NCBI GenBank assembly: GCA_964023205.1
Contig: OZ026846.1
Span: forward strand, 33,066,194-33,130,193
Origin: Lutraria lutraria
Lineage: Eukaryota; Mollusca; Bivalvia; Venerida; Mactridae
Length of the DNA: 64,000 nt
Direction of reading: 5' to 3'
Part shown: in pieces, positions 13,861-25,653 of the stretch
Numbering within the stretch: position 1 is the stretch's first letter
Layout of the letters: the number at the start of each line of letters is the position of its first letter
The notes under the pieces: model-generated
Seen by the model: the letters and a program-made list of their open reading frames with translations, nothing else
Database searches by the model: none
What the model was told of the DNA's origin: nothing
Program-made: the position numbers and the translations under genes

Positions 13861-14814
13861 CTATTGTTGACCAAATACCAATTTTGAACACCAATTGCTC
13901 CCTAAAGAGCAATGGATAGTTGACCTTTGACCTATTGATAGACCTTATCAACAGGGGTCATCTATCTGTATTTGACCAACCTTCAAACCAAGTGAAAACC
14001 TAAGAGGTCTTGTTTTTTAGACATCATCACCGGAACATGTAAATGACACTCGATTTAAGTGTTTATAGGGAGATCACGGTATGGTCATTGAGTGTGAGTT
14101 AGCCAAAAGTAACTTGGCAATCGTACTAAATTTATGGCAATAAACATTACAAATATTCACCCTACAAGTGACGGCAAAATATCAATAATTAATTAACACA
14201 TCATTTGAAATTTCCTTGTATTCATATTCTGTATTTTCCTTACGCCATTCTTCTATTGCAAGGAGCAATCGATCGATTTTTATGTTTATTTTCATTGTAG
14301 CGTTTGTATACTTTTCCATTTGATTAAATATTTGATCAAGTACTGCCTTAAAGTACAATGTTGTTGGTAAATGTTACATGATAAGCACCTTTTTGTTAAT
14401 GTAAATAATAATTATCTCGAGTGTAATATATGCTTTATGTTTATATGCATACTATCTGCAGCAACGTAAATACTTCATCAATTCATTAAAGTCCTCATTA
14501 TCATACTTTTTCAGAATTTTCATATTGTTCTTCATCCTCAATGAATAATGTTTATCTTTATAGATCTATGTAATCTGCCTTTTTTCTTCCTTTTTTCTCT
14601 TCACGTTTTTGTCATTGTTATGTTTGTAACAAGATAATTTGTGTATACATTACTTGATAAAATTGTGTTTTGTTCTGTTCTGCTCTTGTTCCCAAATCAT
14701 TGGGCAAAGACACAGACATTTGTTTAGAAAAACACCCCGCCCACCACGCTCGCACTTACCACTATAAACGCATATATAATACTGTCTATACTATAATACT
14801 ATATATGCATTGAT

Positions 14815-15310
14815 ATGTTTTTTTTGGACTACATTATTTAATCTTCACTATACGTTGTGTCGTGTGCAACTCCCATCGTTCTGCAAGGTCAATGTCACAC
14901 GTATGCTTAAAAGTAATAATTTTGGTATTTTTGGTGTGTCCGCTCTGTAAATTTGCCATTCATTGAACGATTCTTACATAAGTCAATACATTTGTTCAAA
15001 AGGTCATCATTTAGTTATTTTTGGCGTGTCCGTTTTGTAACTTCGCTATTCTTATAAATATTTGATATTATTACATAACATGCATTATACGCTGTATCGC
15101 GCGCAACTCTCATTGCTCTAACTCCAACGTCAATGTCATAAGTAGGGTTAAAAAATAATATTTTTTTGTGTTTTTGGCGTGTCCGCTCTGCAACTTCGTG
15201 ATTCATTGAAATAGTTTTACATAAATGAATACATGTGTTAACTGTCATTATACAAAATGTCGTGCTTAACTCTAAAGGTGAAGGTCACACTTTGAGGTTA
15301 CAGGCAAAGC
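14815..15310. repeat. degenerate tandem repeat with TTTTTGG(T/C)GTGTCCG blocks
   Basis: Three diverged units carry the blocks TTTTTGGTGTGTCCG or TTTTTGGCGTGTCCG (near 14931, 15021 and 15172), each followed by 'CT.T.(A/C)AA.TT' and a 'TTACATAA' motif. Spacing is irregular (about 90-150 bp). It resembles the tandem cores of the hairpin-ended elements here, but no terminal hairpins are seen. Confidence 0.5.
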
Positions 15311-15340
15311 ATGGATATTTTATCTTGTCTGTGTGTGTGT

Positions 15341-15356
15341 GGGGGGGGGGGGGGGG
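15341..15356 (+). repeat. G16 homopolymer after a GT microsatellite
   Basis: A short (GT)n run is followed directly by sixteen G residues. The G-run could form stacked quadruplex structures. Its exact length may be a sequencing or assembly estimate. Confidence 0.8.
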
Positions 15357-15865
15357 TATTTGTCAATCCTGTGACAAAACAATAATAACTTTTATTTTTT
15401 CTTCAATTTAATTACACATGTACATAATGTATATACAATGAAATTGAATGATATGAATAATATATTTTTTGTAATATAATTTTATTTCCTCCACACAGGT
15501 TACAAGAAAGATTCGAATTCACATCTTCAATTAAGCAGTACTCTTCTGCTATAAAAAAAGAAGAAATGTTTTATGTAGGCATGTCCGAAAAAGATGTCTG
15601 CCTTCTCGAAAACAGTAAAAATATCACTGATATAATACCATCCCCCTATTTTGTGAGTTCTCAATGTAATGATGAAGTGCATGTTTCAATGTTACTCAAC
15701 ATAGTGAAATATTACAAAGAAAAGGAGAAAAATACTTACAAATGTGTATATTAAAGTCCAAAACACCTTGTAAAAATTACAAATAATAAAATACTTACAA
15801 ATGTGAAATATTTAAATGTCCAAAACACCCGACATTCAGCCGACACACCGTTTCAACACAACACC

Positions 15866-16378
15866 AATATCAATCTCTACCCAGAGTTGTCGTTCCTTTC
15901 CAATTCACACATACCTCTGTCAACGTCTCAATGCCAAGTTTCTTGGCAAACTACACTGTGATCGATAAATATGCTTTTGTGTATATTTTATAATTATTTG
16001 TTATGTGTCATCATGAAATATGTCATATTGTTTTAGAAAATCGCTTCAGGTTGCTCCGTTATAAGCTGTGTCATCAGGGGTTATTTAACCTTGTAACTCT
16101 AAAACTAATTCGGCGGAATAATTGCGAAGTAAACAATTCAAAACACGGATAATATAATGAAGGGATAACAGGCTCTGATGTCAGTTTCCTATAATTTAGT
16201 TTAAGTATGCGATTCTCTTCAGATAAACAAAACAACACAATCTATGTTAGTTTCTTTTTGAGGTGTTGTCACCATTTCTAAATCACGCATCTGTCATTGT
16301 GAAGCCGGACTACTTTTTAGACGTTGACAGAGGTTAGTGTGAGCGTAGCGGGAACGACAACTCTGGGTAGAGATTGCA
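15866..16378. mobile_element. short inverted-repeat element with ACCCAGAGTTGTCG arms
   Basis: The arm around CAATCTCTACCCAGAGTTGT (about 15872-15932) is repeated in reverse complement at about 16318-16376, including a second shared block GACAGAGGT/ACCTCTGTC. A diverged direct copy of the arm lies at 12365-12405. No transposase is seen and the target duplication is not clear. Confidence 0.5.
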
Positions 16379-16675
16379 CCAATATGTCCAGGTAATCGGC
16401 CCCTTACACTGCGTTATCGTAGTTACGAAATGCAGGGAACCAGACAAACCGCGATACGCGCTAATAGTCTAGTTGTCGCCTGCTTACGTTTTTGTGACAA
16501 ATGTTCGATCGCAACAGCCCCCACAGTGCAAAACGTGAAAAAGTTGGAATTCTACGATATTCAGTTTAGTAGACCGTGGAAAGCGTGTCAGTTAATTAAG
16601 AAAAGCCGTTTTAAATAAGCAAAACAGGATTCCAATGTAAGTTTACCTTTCGTTTTTTAATAAAACCCAAAAATG

Positions 16676-17200
16676 TGTTCTGCTTTCGTTTAGAGCTTGT
16701 TATCTTCTAGTAGTTGTATGTATATTGGTAGTCATGAGAGCGAACGTGGTGGGTGGGGTAATTTTTTCTAAACAAGCGTCTGTGTTTTTATACCGTGACT
16801 CAATAAAGGAAAAAAATGAAGATTTTTCTTTCGACAGATTTGCATTGTTTGATTAGTGAAATTGAAAAATAACGTCTGTAAACGTATAAAAATCTCGGAA
16901 TCGAATGCCTATGTGCTTTATACACTCAATAAAGGAAAAAAATGAAGATTTTTCTTTCGACAGATTTGCGTTGTTTGATGAGTGAAATTGAGAAATAACG
17001 TCTGTAAACGTATAAAAATCTCGGAATGGAGTGCCTATGATTCATACATGCTGTCGGCAATCACTCCTATACACAGAACCCGTTCCATGTCCGGATATTC
17101 ACTGGTTCTTCAGGCAGGCTCAAATTTATATTGGTAGTCATAAGAGCGAACGTGGTGGGTGGGGTAATCTTTTCTAAACAAGCGTCTGTGTATAAAAACA
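16676..17200 (-). repeat. right arm(s) of the large inverted repeat
   Basis: 16676-16786 and 17065-17200 are both reverse-complement relatives of 11938-12140. They overlap in content: each contains the GAGCGAACGTGGTGGGTGGG block, so this side has been partly duplicated. The 126-bp tandem duplication lies between the two pieces. Confidence 0.6.
16801..17050. repeat. 126-bp tandem duplication
   Basis: A unit beginning CAATAAAGGAAAAAAATGAA at 16801 repeats at 16927 with a handful of substitutions. Two copies only, no coding content. The high identity suggests a recent duplication. Confidence 0.8.
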
Positions 17201-17240
17201 CCAAGGTAGTGCAGTCGCCATCTTTTCGATTGACGGAAGT

Positions 17241-17380
17241 GACGAAAATAAGCATGGGTCCCGGGTTTCCTTCTAAAAGCTGTCAAACGTTTAGAGTTGG
17301 GGCACACTACAACGAAAGCAAGGTTCCCGGAAAGCACGTGTGGATTAGAAGGAAAGCCGGGACCCACGCTTATTTTCGTC
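17241..17380. repeat. fold-back element, 36-bp arms
   Basis: GACGAAAATAAGC at 17241 is repeated in inverse at 17368-17380, and the arms stay complementary inward through GGGTCCCGG and TTTCCTTCTAA, with one or two bulges. The loop is about 68 bp. The sequence just outside (17381-17430) is related to 55365-55405, so this fold-back may be part of a dispersed family. Confidence 0.65.
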
Positions 17381-17627
17381 TAGGATTTTCGTGAGTAGGT
17401 AGGAGCTCTCCAAACAAACTGATTTATATTTTCATCTTAGAGAGTGTGCCCATTTTATTAGATGTTTATATGAGATCTTCACTAATTTTTTAATTGTGTA
17501 TCAGTTTTCTTTAAAATATGACTAGTTATCTCCAATGACACATGCTATTACATTTGACATAAGGAAGTGGTTATTGGACTAAGATATATACATGTACAAC
17601 CACATGTCGTCTTATGATTTCGACGTT

Positions 17628-18408
17628 ATGTTTTCGACGGTTTTCATTTTCTCAAGATTGCGTCATGATCACGCGAGATTTCTTTAAGCCCCGCCCCCTC
17701 TGAATGTAAACAAATGATGCTAAGTTGCCGCACATATATCAGGCGGTTAAAAATGGAAATACGACTGGTAAACTAGCAATATCAAGGTCACTTACTGATA
17801 TTTCATGGTGAATTGCTATACCCAAAATTTGTGTTGACAAAATACCCAAGAAAAATCGGTTTTCATCTAATAATCTTCAAACAAATGCGTGCATGTTTGC
17901 AGTAGTCATAACCTTTTCCACAAATTTTTGTACAGGGTGTTCTCAAAAATTTTCTCCCACTAACACTTTCTTACGGTGTCAGACCACAACATTGTGTTTC
18001 CTCACTACGCTAATTCTCTAAGTATCCTGTAATAATTCAGGCCAAGTCCCAGGTAAGGAGTAAGGAAAGGTCATATTTTGCTGATGACCTGAGTAATGCA
18101 TACTTGTAAAACAGTGATAAAGCAAGATTTATCAGTAGAAAGGGTGACAATAAACAGTAAACCAAGGTTAAACAATAGTTTGTTGATTTTTTATGGAAAG
18201 AAATACCGAAAAGTTACCAAAAGTGCATCATAGTTGCTATTAAAAGTTGAGTTAGGTTACTGGTATTATAGTGAAAACAGCGTTTTAATTTCCAATATTC
18301 GTTGAACTCACTGACTGAACGTCGCTTTTGAGAAAAAAATGTGTTTATTGACTGTTTAACCACCCCGTATCGCTATTTATATCGACCAATGAAAACCGTC
18401 GAAAACAT
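17628..18408. mobile_element. MITE with 21-bp perfect inverted repeats
   Basis: The termini ATGTTTTCGACGGTTTTCAT at 17628 and its complement ending at 18408 match perfectly over 21 bp. A third partial copy of the terminus (ACCGTCGAAAACAT) lies at about 18597. There is no coding content, and I could not define the target duplication or superfamily. Confidence 0.55.
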
Positions 18409-18762
18409 GTAGTAACGTCATTGAATGGGAAAAAAAAAATGGCTGCCTTCATGAAACGGCTCTAAAAGGTCAATACTCTATTGTTTTGCTTAGAAATCTG
18501 TATTTTATGTAGAAATCTAAATGTTAGTAATTACTTCCATGTCAAATTGTGCATGCAATAAACGTCCGTTTCGTTACCGGGCGAAATATGCTTGCACCGT
18601 CGAAAACATAATTAAGAAGCCAGTACATGTATATAGATTTGTAATTGTGATGGTTGTGGGCACTAGATTAGTACAGATTTTGAACATTTGACTGTTGACA
18701 TTTGTAAAAGAGATGTGTACTTGTAAATAAAATACAATATTTAGTTCATGTCATTGATTTTT

Positions 18763-19948
18763 AGCTCACCAGAGCACGAAGTGCTCATGGTGAGCTATTG
18801 TGATCGCGTGATGTCCGTCGTCCGTGTGTACGTCAACAATTGCTTTAAAAACCATCTTCTTCTTAACCAGTTGGCCAATTTCAACGAAACTTTAGATGGA
18901 TGTTCCTTCTATGAAGCTCTATCAAAGTTATTAAAAACAATTAATTTCATTAAAAACTCTGGTTGCCATGGCAACCAATAGGAAAAACTTTAAAAATCTT
19001 CTTGTCTAAAACCACTGGGCCTAGAGCTTAGACATTTAATGTGCAGCATTGTCTAATGGACCTCTACTAAGTTTATTCAAATTATTGCCCTAGGGTCAAA
19101 ATTGGCCCCGCCCCAGGGGTCACTTGATGTTATATAGACTTATATAGGGATTTTTTTTTAAATCTTCTTGTCAGAAACTCCAATGCCTAGAGCTTAGATA
19201 TTTGGTGTGAAGCATTGTCTAGTGGACCTCTACCAAGTTTGTTCAAATTATTGCCCTATAGGTCAAATTGGACCCGCCCCAAGGGTCACTTACTTTACAT
19301 AGACTTATATAGGGACACTTTTTAAAAAAAATCTTCTTGTCAGAAACTACAATGCCTAGAGCTTAGATATTTGGTGTGTAGCATTGTCTAGTTGACCTCT
19401 ACCAAGTTTGTTCAAAGTATTGCTCTATGGGTCAAATTGGCCCCGCCCCAGCGGTCACTGACTTTACATAGACTTATATAGGGATTTTTTTAAAAAATCT
19501 TCTTGTCAGAAACTACAATGCCTTAGTAGAGCTAAGATATTTGGTGTGTAGCATTATCTAGTGGATCTCTACCAAGTTTGTTCAAATTATTGCCCTATGG
19601 GTCAAATTGGCCCCGCCCCAGGGGTCACTTACTTTACATAGACTTATATAGGGATTTTTTTAAAAATCTTCTTGTCAGAAACTACAATGCCTTAGTAGAG
19701 CCCTATGGGTCAAATTGGCCCCGCCCCAGGGGTCACTTACTTTCTTGTCAGGAACTACAATGCCTAGAGCTTAGATATTTGGTGTGTAGCATTGTCTAGT
19801 GGACCTCTACCAATTTGTTCAGATTATTGCCCTAGGGTCAAGATTGGCCCCGTCCCTGGGTCACTTTATTTTACAAAGGCTCATGTTAATTTTTTCTACG
19901 AGTCTTTTTATCTGGTGAGCGATATAGGGCCATCATGGCCTTCTTGTT
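18763..19948 (+). mobile_element. hairpin-ended tandem-core element, family A (full length)
   Basis: The 5' end is a long hairpin (AGCTCACC..GAGCAC, GAA loop, then the complement) at 18763-18796, followed by GTCCGTCGTCCGT. The body is about six units of 150-175 bp, each containing 'cctagagcttagatatttggtgtgtag' type sequence and GGCCCCGCCCCAGGGGTCAC; one unit is shortened. Near the 3' end CTGGTGAGC (19912-19920) is the inverse of the 5' GCTCACCAG. Then come a GGCCAT-C-ATGGCC hairpin and CTTGTT. This layout is what is known of non-autonomous Helentron/Helitron2 elements. Assignment to that superfamily is inference because no Rep/helicase is present. Confidence 0.6.
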
Positions 19949-20358
19949 TTCTTTGTTCTATTTACGTTCTTAGTTTAGCTACACCGTTATCTAGTGTCAC
20001 CTGTATACCTTAAAGTGCTACTTTAAACAAACCAACTGAAAACAAACAATAAGTTCCTTCTTTTTTATCACAAATATACTAATAATAAAAAAGTAATATG
20101 TCAGTCTATAAATTTGATATATATAACATTTAAGATAAAAAAGTGGGCCTATTCGGTAACAAAATTGTGACTTTCTGGTACCTTTATAAAGTGGGCCTAT
20201 CTGGTATGGGCCATTTTGGTGTGGGCCTTTCTGACCCTTTACCGTGAATGATCAAAGATCCACTAAGTCCGTTTTGTAGGGTGAGTTGCATTTCGGAACG
20301 TTTCGGTGGTTTCCGTAATATATAAATATGAGTTATTTGACCATCATAGATGAGACTG

Positions 20359-20445
20359 AGTGCGTAGCCCAGTGGGTAAAGGCTCAAACTATTTTACTTA
20401 TGCAGCCTGGTAAGATGATATGGGATCGAAACCCATGTGAACGGT
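20359..20445 (+). mobile_element. tRNA-derived SINE head
   Basis: A box A-like TAGCCCAGTGGGTAAAGGC (20365-20383) is followed 39 bp later by a perfect box B GGGATCGAAACCC (20422-20434). Spacing is near that of a tRNA, but the acceptor and anticodon arms do not fold, so it is a tRNA-derived SINE or tRNA pseudogene. Confidence 0.5.
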
Positions 20446-20761
20446 GTAAACAGTTTTTCTCGCGAGATTTCAAATTTTCGCCGTCTATGGGTTGTTTACG
20501 TACCCAGAAGTCACTCGCCCGTAATAAACTTTTTCCTAAAAATGTCTTAAATACTGGTGATTTACTTACGATTTTACACAAAATCAGTTTGTCTGACACA
20601 ATTGTGACGTCACCAAACAGAAAGTATAACAATTTCTAAATTTAGTAACACTTTTGGGAACTGAAAGTATGGCGAGCAATTAAGGTAATAATTTGCAGTA
20701 AAAACAACGAAAAAATTTTAATGATACACAAACGCGTACACCTGATTTTGTATAGAGGCTG

Positions 20762-20859
20762 TTGGACTAGGAGATTTTAAATTTTATAAAATCAGTATTA
20801 CAAATACAGTTTGGACTAGGAGATTTTAAATTTTATAAAATCAGTATTACAAATACAGT
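20762..20859. repeat. perfect 49-bp tandem duplication
   Basis: The unit starting TTGGACTAGGAGATTTTAAA occurs at 20762 and again at 20811 with no differences. It is a very recent duplication or a local assembly artefact. Confidence 0.9.
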
Positions 20860-20987
20860 GATTTTCCCCCTAATTTGCTTCTTTTGTGTGTTTTTCCCCT
20901 TTTCACCAGCGTCCAGCGTGTCCCCCCATTCCTAAAAAAAACCTGTTATAATACATAGTATGCTTAACAAGAACAACTGTAACAAAA

Positions 20988-21047
20988 CTTTATAGGTAGA
21001 CGAATTACAAGAAGCATATTGGTTCATGTTTTTTGTATGAAGTTGCT
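20988..21047 (+). repeat. dispersed ~60-bp repeat (copy 2)
   Basis: Second copy of the repeat at 8250-8312. It abuts the 5' hairpin of the family B element that starts at 21048. Confidence 0.5.
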
Positions 21048-22177
21048 TGTCACAAAGTGACAGGATCAGCTTTTAGGACCAGTCTTCGTCCGGCGTTCGG
21101 CGTCGTCAAACTTTATGTTGTGAACACACTCGGGGCCACATTTTTAGCTCAATTTTAGCAAAACTGGGTCAGAACGTTAATATTGACAAAATCTCGGACG
21201 AGTTCGATATTGGGCCATTTGTGGTCAAGAACTAGGTCACCAGGGCCAAAATAAGGGAAAATCTTGTGAACATTTTAGAAATCACTGTTTTGATTGGATC
21301 TTCATGAAACCTTGTCAGAAAGTTTATTTTAATAATATGTAGGTCAAGTTTGATAATGGGTCATTTCCGGTCAAAAACTAGGTCACTAGGGCAAATTGCT
21401 GGAAAACCTTGTGAACACTATAGAAGTCACTGTTATGATTGGATCATCATGAAACCTTGTCAGAATGTTTGTCTTTAAAATATCTTGGACGGGTTTGAAC
21501 ATGGATCATCTTGGGTCAAAAACTAGGTCGCTAGGTCAAATTTTATGAAAAACCATGTTTACACTGTAGATTTCAGTTATAATTGGATCTTCACCAAACT
21601 TTGTCAAATTGTTTTAATGATATCACCTCTAAGTACAAATATGGGTCATCTGGGGGTAAATAACTAGGTCACCAGGTCAAATCTTAGGAAAACTTTGTTA
21701 ACACTGTAGATATCACAGTTTTGATTGGATCTTCACCAAACCTTGTCAAAATGTTTGCCTCAATGATATGTGGGTCAGGGTTGAACATGGGTCAGCCGGG
21801 GTCAAAAACTGGGTCACCAGGTCAAATCTTAGGTAAAAATCTTGTAAAACCTCTAAATTGCATGGTTTTAATTAGATCTTGACCAAACCTTGTCTGATTG
21901 TTCGTCTATAAGTTCAAATAATTATGGCTCATCTAGGGTCAAGAACTAGGTCACAATGTCAAATCTTAGGAAAACCTTGTCTATGCTGTAGTTTTCATGG
22001 TTTTGATTGGATCTTCACCAAATTTTGTCAGAATGTTTGTCTTCTTTATATGTAGGACAAGTTCTAACATGGGTCATCTGGGGTCAAAAAAATAGGGCAC
22101 CGGTTCAAAACAAAGTTTTAATGAGTGAACAGTGATTGTCATGTGAGCGATATAGGGCCATCTTGGCCCTCTTGTTT
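21048..22177 (+). mobile_element. hairpin-ended tandem-core element, family B (copy 1)
   Basis: It starts with the hairpin TGTCAC-AAA-GTGACA, then a CGTCCGGCGTTCGGCGTCGTC block. The body consists of about seven units of roughly 120-140 bp with recurrent GGTCAAAAACTAGGTCACC, 'ttaggaaaaccttgt' and 'gattggatcttcaccaaacc' blocks. It ends with ATGTGAGCGATATAGGGCC, a GGGCCATC-TTGGCCC hairpin and CTTGTTT. An inverted copy lies at 28099-29247 and a 5'-truncated direct copy at 49204-50051. No protein is encoded. Confidence 0.6.
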
Positions 22178-22197
22178 GAATTTACACCATGTGACCT

Positions 22198-23199
22198 GTG
22201 ACATCATCATTCCTTTAAATATACTGAAGCGCCTATGAAGCCCCTGCTTATAAGAAACAGATAAATTCAATCCATCCCAAAGTCTATGAAGTACTTCTGA
22301 AGTCCCTGTGCGCTTCGGTGGAGCGGGGGACTTCATCTGAAGCATGATCAAGAAGTATGAAAGAAGTCCCCGGGGCTTTCTAGATGAAGCGGGTCTTTAA
22401 ATTTTGCAGCACTGGTGAAGTACGATTGAAGCAGAGGCTTTAACCTGGCGGGGCAGGTATATATATATAAGTAGTTAATATACGTACCTGGCTTACATAA
22501 CATCACCAGGTACGTATAGCAACACAAAAATAACCTAGTCCAAATAGTTTTTCTCTACTGATGAATATCACGGCACTTTTAGATTTGGCAATATATATCT
22601 TCCGAGCAATATATGAAATAACGAATCATGAACGGATTGCCCGTACGTATTATAAACTAGATTAAAACAAGAGCGACCATTCATCCATTTCTTCGCACAG
22701 CAACATGTTTGTTTTCATTAGTTTTGTCCGACTTCTAATACGACGAGACAAGTAGGGTTGAAACTGCAGTAAAAGGAAGGTTGGCGGGTGGAGGATTGAC
22801 CATTATATTGTTGTTTTGCGACTTTTTTGCCGGCGTTGCCATTTCGTGAAGATGAACTGTATCTGTTTGATTGGTCAGTGCAGAATTCCACTCCATAACA
22901 GCTTGATTGAAGGACAGTCGCGCAAGAAAATAGGTCTCAACTCAATAGTGTGAATATACAGACTTACCTGGTATATTTCAACAATTAAGTGTTTTGGATC
23001 TAAATATATTTCAAATCATTTTATTGTAACCACATGGGAAGAGTCATGTATCGAAATAAAAAACATGTTGGTAATTTTAAAATAATGGCATATTCAAATG
23101 CGTAGAATTAAACTCGCGTATCCCCTGTTAGCCAATGAAAATAACACGTCAGTGTTGCTGTGAGCCTGTTTAGCATATATCCTGTTTCCATAAAATAGT
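22198..23199. other. no gene; GAAGT-rich stretch and a hairpin
   Basis: 22220-22440 repeats short GAAGTCCC/GAAGT motifs at irregular spacing, perhaps a decayed tandem array. At about 22482-22519 ATACGTACCTGG and its complement form a 12-bp-arm hairpin with a 14-base loop. No exon is recognised. Confidence 0.4.
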
Positions 23200-23348
23200 T
23201 CATTTCTTCATCAATCCTGATAATATTTTTAGTGGATGTGTATGACTTAAAGGACTTGGACAAGTTGGATTATGGGGAAATCGGACAGAGTTACGGGCCC
23301 TTGGCATAGAAAATTCGCTATTTTATCAGCTTGTTTACACTATAATTA

Positions 23349-25345
23349 CAGGGGTGTGGAAATATCATTTTATTAACCAGGTTTTCACAAAGTGAAACCT
23401 GGTTATTAGAATGCCGAAAATGGCGGGCGGGCGGCGGGCGTCAAACAGGCGGTGTCCGGTCAATAACTTAAGTTCTGATTGACCAATCTCGACCAAATTT
23501 GGTATGTAGGATCCTTGAATGAAAACCTAGCCTGGGATTGTATTTGGGGTCTGTGGGATCAAGGTCACTGTTACTTAAAATAGAAAATCATTGTCCGGTC
23601 AATAACTTAAGTTCTTATTGACCAATCTTGACCAAACTTGGTATGTAGGATACTTGAATGAAAACCTAGCCTGGGATTGTATTTGGGGTCCGTGGGGTCA
23701 AGGTCACTGTTACTAAAAATAGAAAATCAGTGTCCAGTCAATAACTTAAGTTTGGAATGACCAATGTTGACTAAACTTGGTATGTATGATCATTGAATGA
23801 AAACCTAGCCTATGATTGTATTTGGGGTCTGTGTGATCAAGGTCAAGGTCACTGTTACTAAAAATAGAAAATCAGTGTCCGGTCAATAACTTAAGTTTGG
23901 AATGACCGATGTTGACTAAATTTGGTATTTAGCATCCTTGAATCAAAACCTAGCCTGGGATTGTATTTGGGGTCCGTGGGGTCAAGGTTACTGTTACTAA
24001 AAATAGAAAATCAGTGTCCGGTCAATAACTTAATTCAGGATTTAGACATTGCGATGAAATTTTGTGTGGAGGTAGCTTACATAGAAACCAAGCTTGGGAT
24101 TGCATTCTATGCCACTAGGTTAAAAGTCTATGTTAACTTATTAGTAGCACTGGAAACTGAACCACTGATGAAGCCTTAGCGAAGAATTCTAGACTACTGT
24201 GGTATTAAAGCCTTGGAAAACCTGGTTTTCGTGGCACTACCGCGTTTCTTGTTCTACTTGTCACCGGACAAGTAGACTGGAAAATCTAGGTTGTCCGGAG
24301 CATAATCAACTTGTCCGAATCTTAACTATCAACTTAAACAGCTGCGATTTTTTAAATGATGTTTTTTGGTGTATAGTCTACCTAGGTCATTTTAATCATA
24401 TTTTGTTGCTCAGATTTTGTATTGAATGTATACATGCACCCAAAGGCATAATTATGCCATATATCAATATGACATTCAATTACTGTGAGTTGTGTTGTTT
24501 GGTAGGAAAGGTGATGAATCCCTTTCACAAACTTTACTGATGGTAACTTCAATTCCTTTGGCTCTAACATCTTTTGCCTTTTTGAGCTGCAATACCATTT
24601 AAATGTAAAGGGAGATGTTATTTTATGAACTTGGAACCATGATCAAGTAAAACTACCTGTCATAATCCAGCATAAAGACCAACACTGCTGCCCTAGCAAA
24701 TGGAGATTCATCATGAATTTGTGCCAAGGATAAGATACTACAATTATAGCAGGTTAACATTAAATACCCATTATATGACGTTTGCTTGCACGGTATGGTG
24801 CTGTTATCCGAAATTTGTTGTCCGAAATTTGTATACTTCATGAAAATACAAATGTAACGCCCATGCATGAAAACTAACGAGTCTTTGGTATTCTGTTGGC
24901 CATAATGCTTAATGTAACATGACATTGTACTACATATTCCATAAATACTATAAAAACATGTAATTATCCAGTAAAGTGTGTAGCGATTTTCGGAAAATAC
25001 GACCTGGACCGTACTGAATGGTACAGACTTTATTCAATACCACTGACAATGAAGAAAGGAAGAACTCACAATTAATTTGATAGAATTGTCATCTGTATGA
25101 TGAATCAAAGCTTGGGGTAATTAAAATTGGTGTTGATAGATGCAAACAACATAAATCAGCATGGTCAATCAAAGATATGACTGACAAGTTGCCGATCTTT
25201 AAAAATATTACATTCGGCATCTTTACTGTGTTCTTTTTTCGGATTTGCAACTCGTCCGCGGACAGCTACCACCAAAAAAGTTACTTGTCCGACAAGAAAA
25301 AATCCCGTGTCGGACGAGTCGGGCATAGGAATTACACACCCCTGA
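23349..25345. mobile_element. hAT-like transposon, non-autonomous, CAGGGGTGTG ends
   Basis: The termini CAGGGGTGTG at 23349 and CACACCCCTG ending at 25345 are inverted. Flanking octamers TATAATTA and AATAATAA agree at six of eight positions, compatible with a decayed hAT 8-bp duplication. Just inside the right end, repeated TTGTCCGACAAG and GTCGGACGAGTCGGG blocks occur. The element sits inside a family D tandem unit and carries a family C element (23375-24253) near its left end. No transposase is present. The internal 24370-25060 matches 3110-3720. Confidence 0.6.
23375..24253 (+). mobile_element. hairpin-ended tandem-core element, family C
   Basis: The 5' hairpin is AACCAGGTTTTCAC-AAA-GTGAAACCTGGTT (one bulged T), followed by GGCGGGCGGGCGGCGGGCGTC. 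The core is four full units plus a partial one, starting at 23454, 23593, 23732, 23877 and 24015 (periods 138-145 bp), each with GTCCGGTCAATAACTTAAG. At the 3' end GAAAACCTGG (24216-24225) is the inverse of the 5' CCAGGTTTTC, followed by the hairpin CGTGG-CACTA-CCGCG and TTTCTTGTT. This is the same architecture as families A and B with no shared core sequence. Confidence 0.65.
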
Positions 25346-25653
25346 ATAATAATTTAATTAAGTGCCTTAAATTTTTCACCAATCCTGAACATATTTACAG
25401 TGAATGTGTATAACCTAAAGGTCTTTGATGAGTTTTGATTATGGGTGGAATTGAACTAGTACTTGTAGAGTTATGGGCCCTTGACTTAGAAAAATTGCTA
25501 CGTTTTAGCTTGTTTACAGTATTATAGCACCATCATTGTTGGTTTTGATCAAAATCCATGTAAAAACGGGTCATATGAGATGAATTACTTGGTCATTTAT
25601 TATAGAGTCTTTGTTCTTAGGTGAGCATTCTAGGGCCATCTTGGCCCTCCTGT
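25346..25653 (+). mobile_element. hairpin-ended tandem-core element, family D (3' part)
   Basis: A tandem unit at about 25370-25530 ('gaatgtgtataacctaaagg', 'gttatgggcccttgacttag', 'gcttgtttacagtattatag') is homologous to 23205-23348 on the other side of the hAT insertion. The pair therefore represents one array split by that insertion. It ends in AGGTGAGCATTCTAGGGCCATC, TTGGCCC and CTCCTGTTT, a variant of the family A/B terminus. Its last bases touch the stop codon of the minus-strand exon at 25654-25751. Confidence 0.55.
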
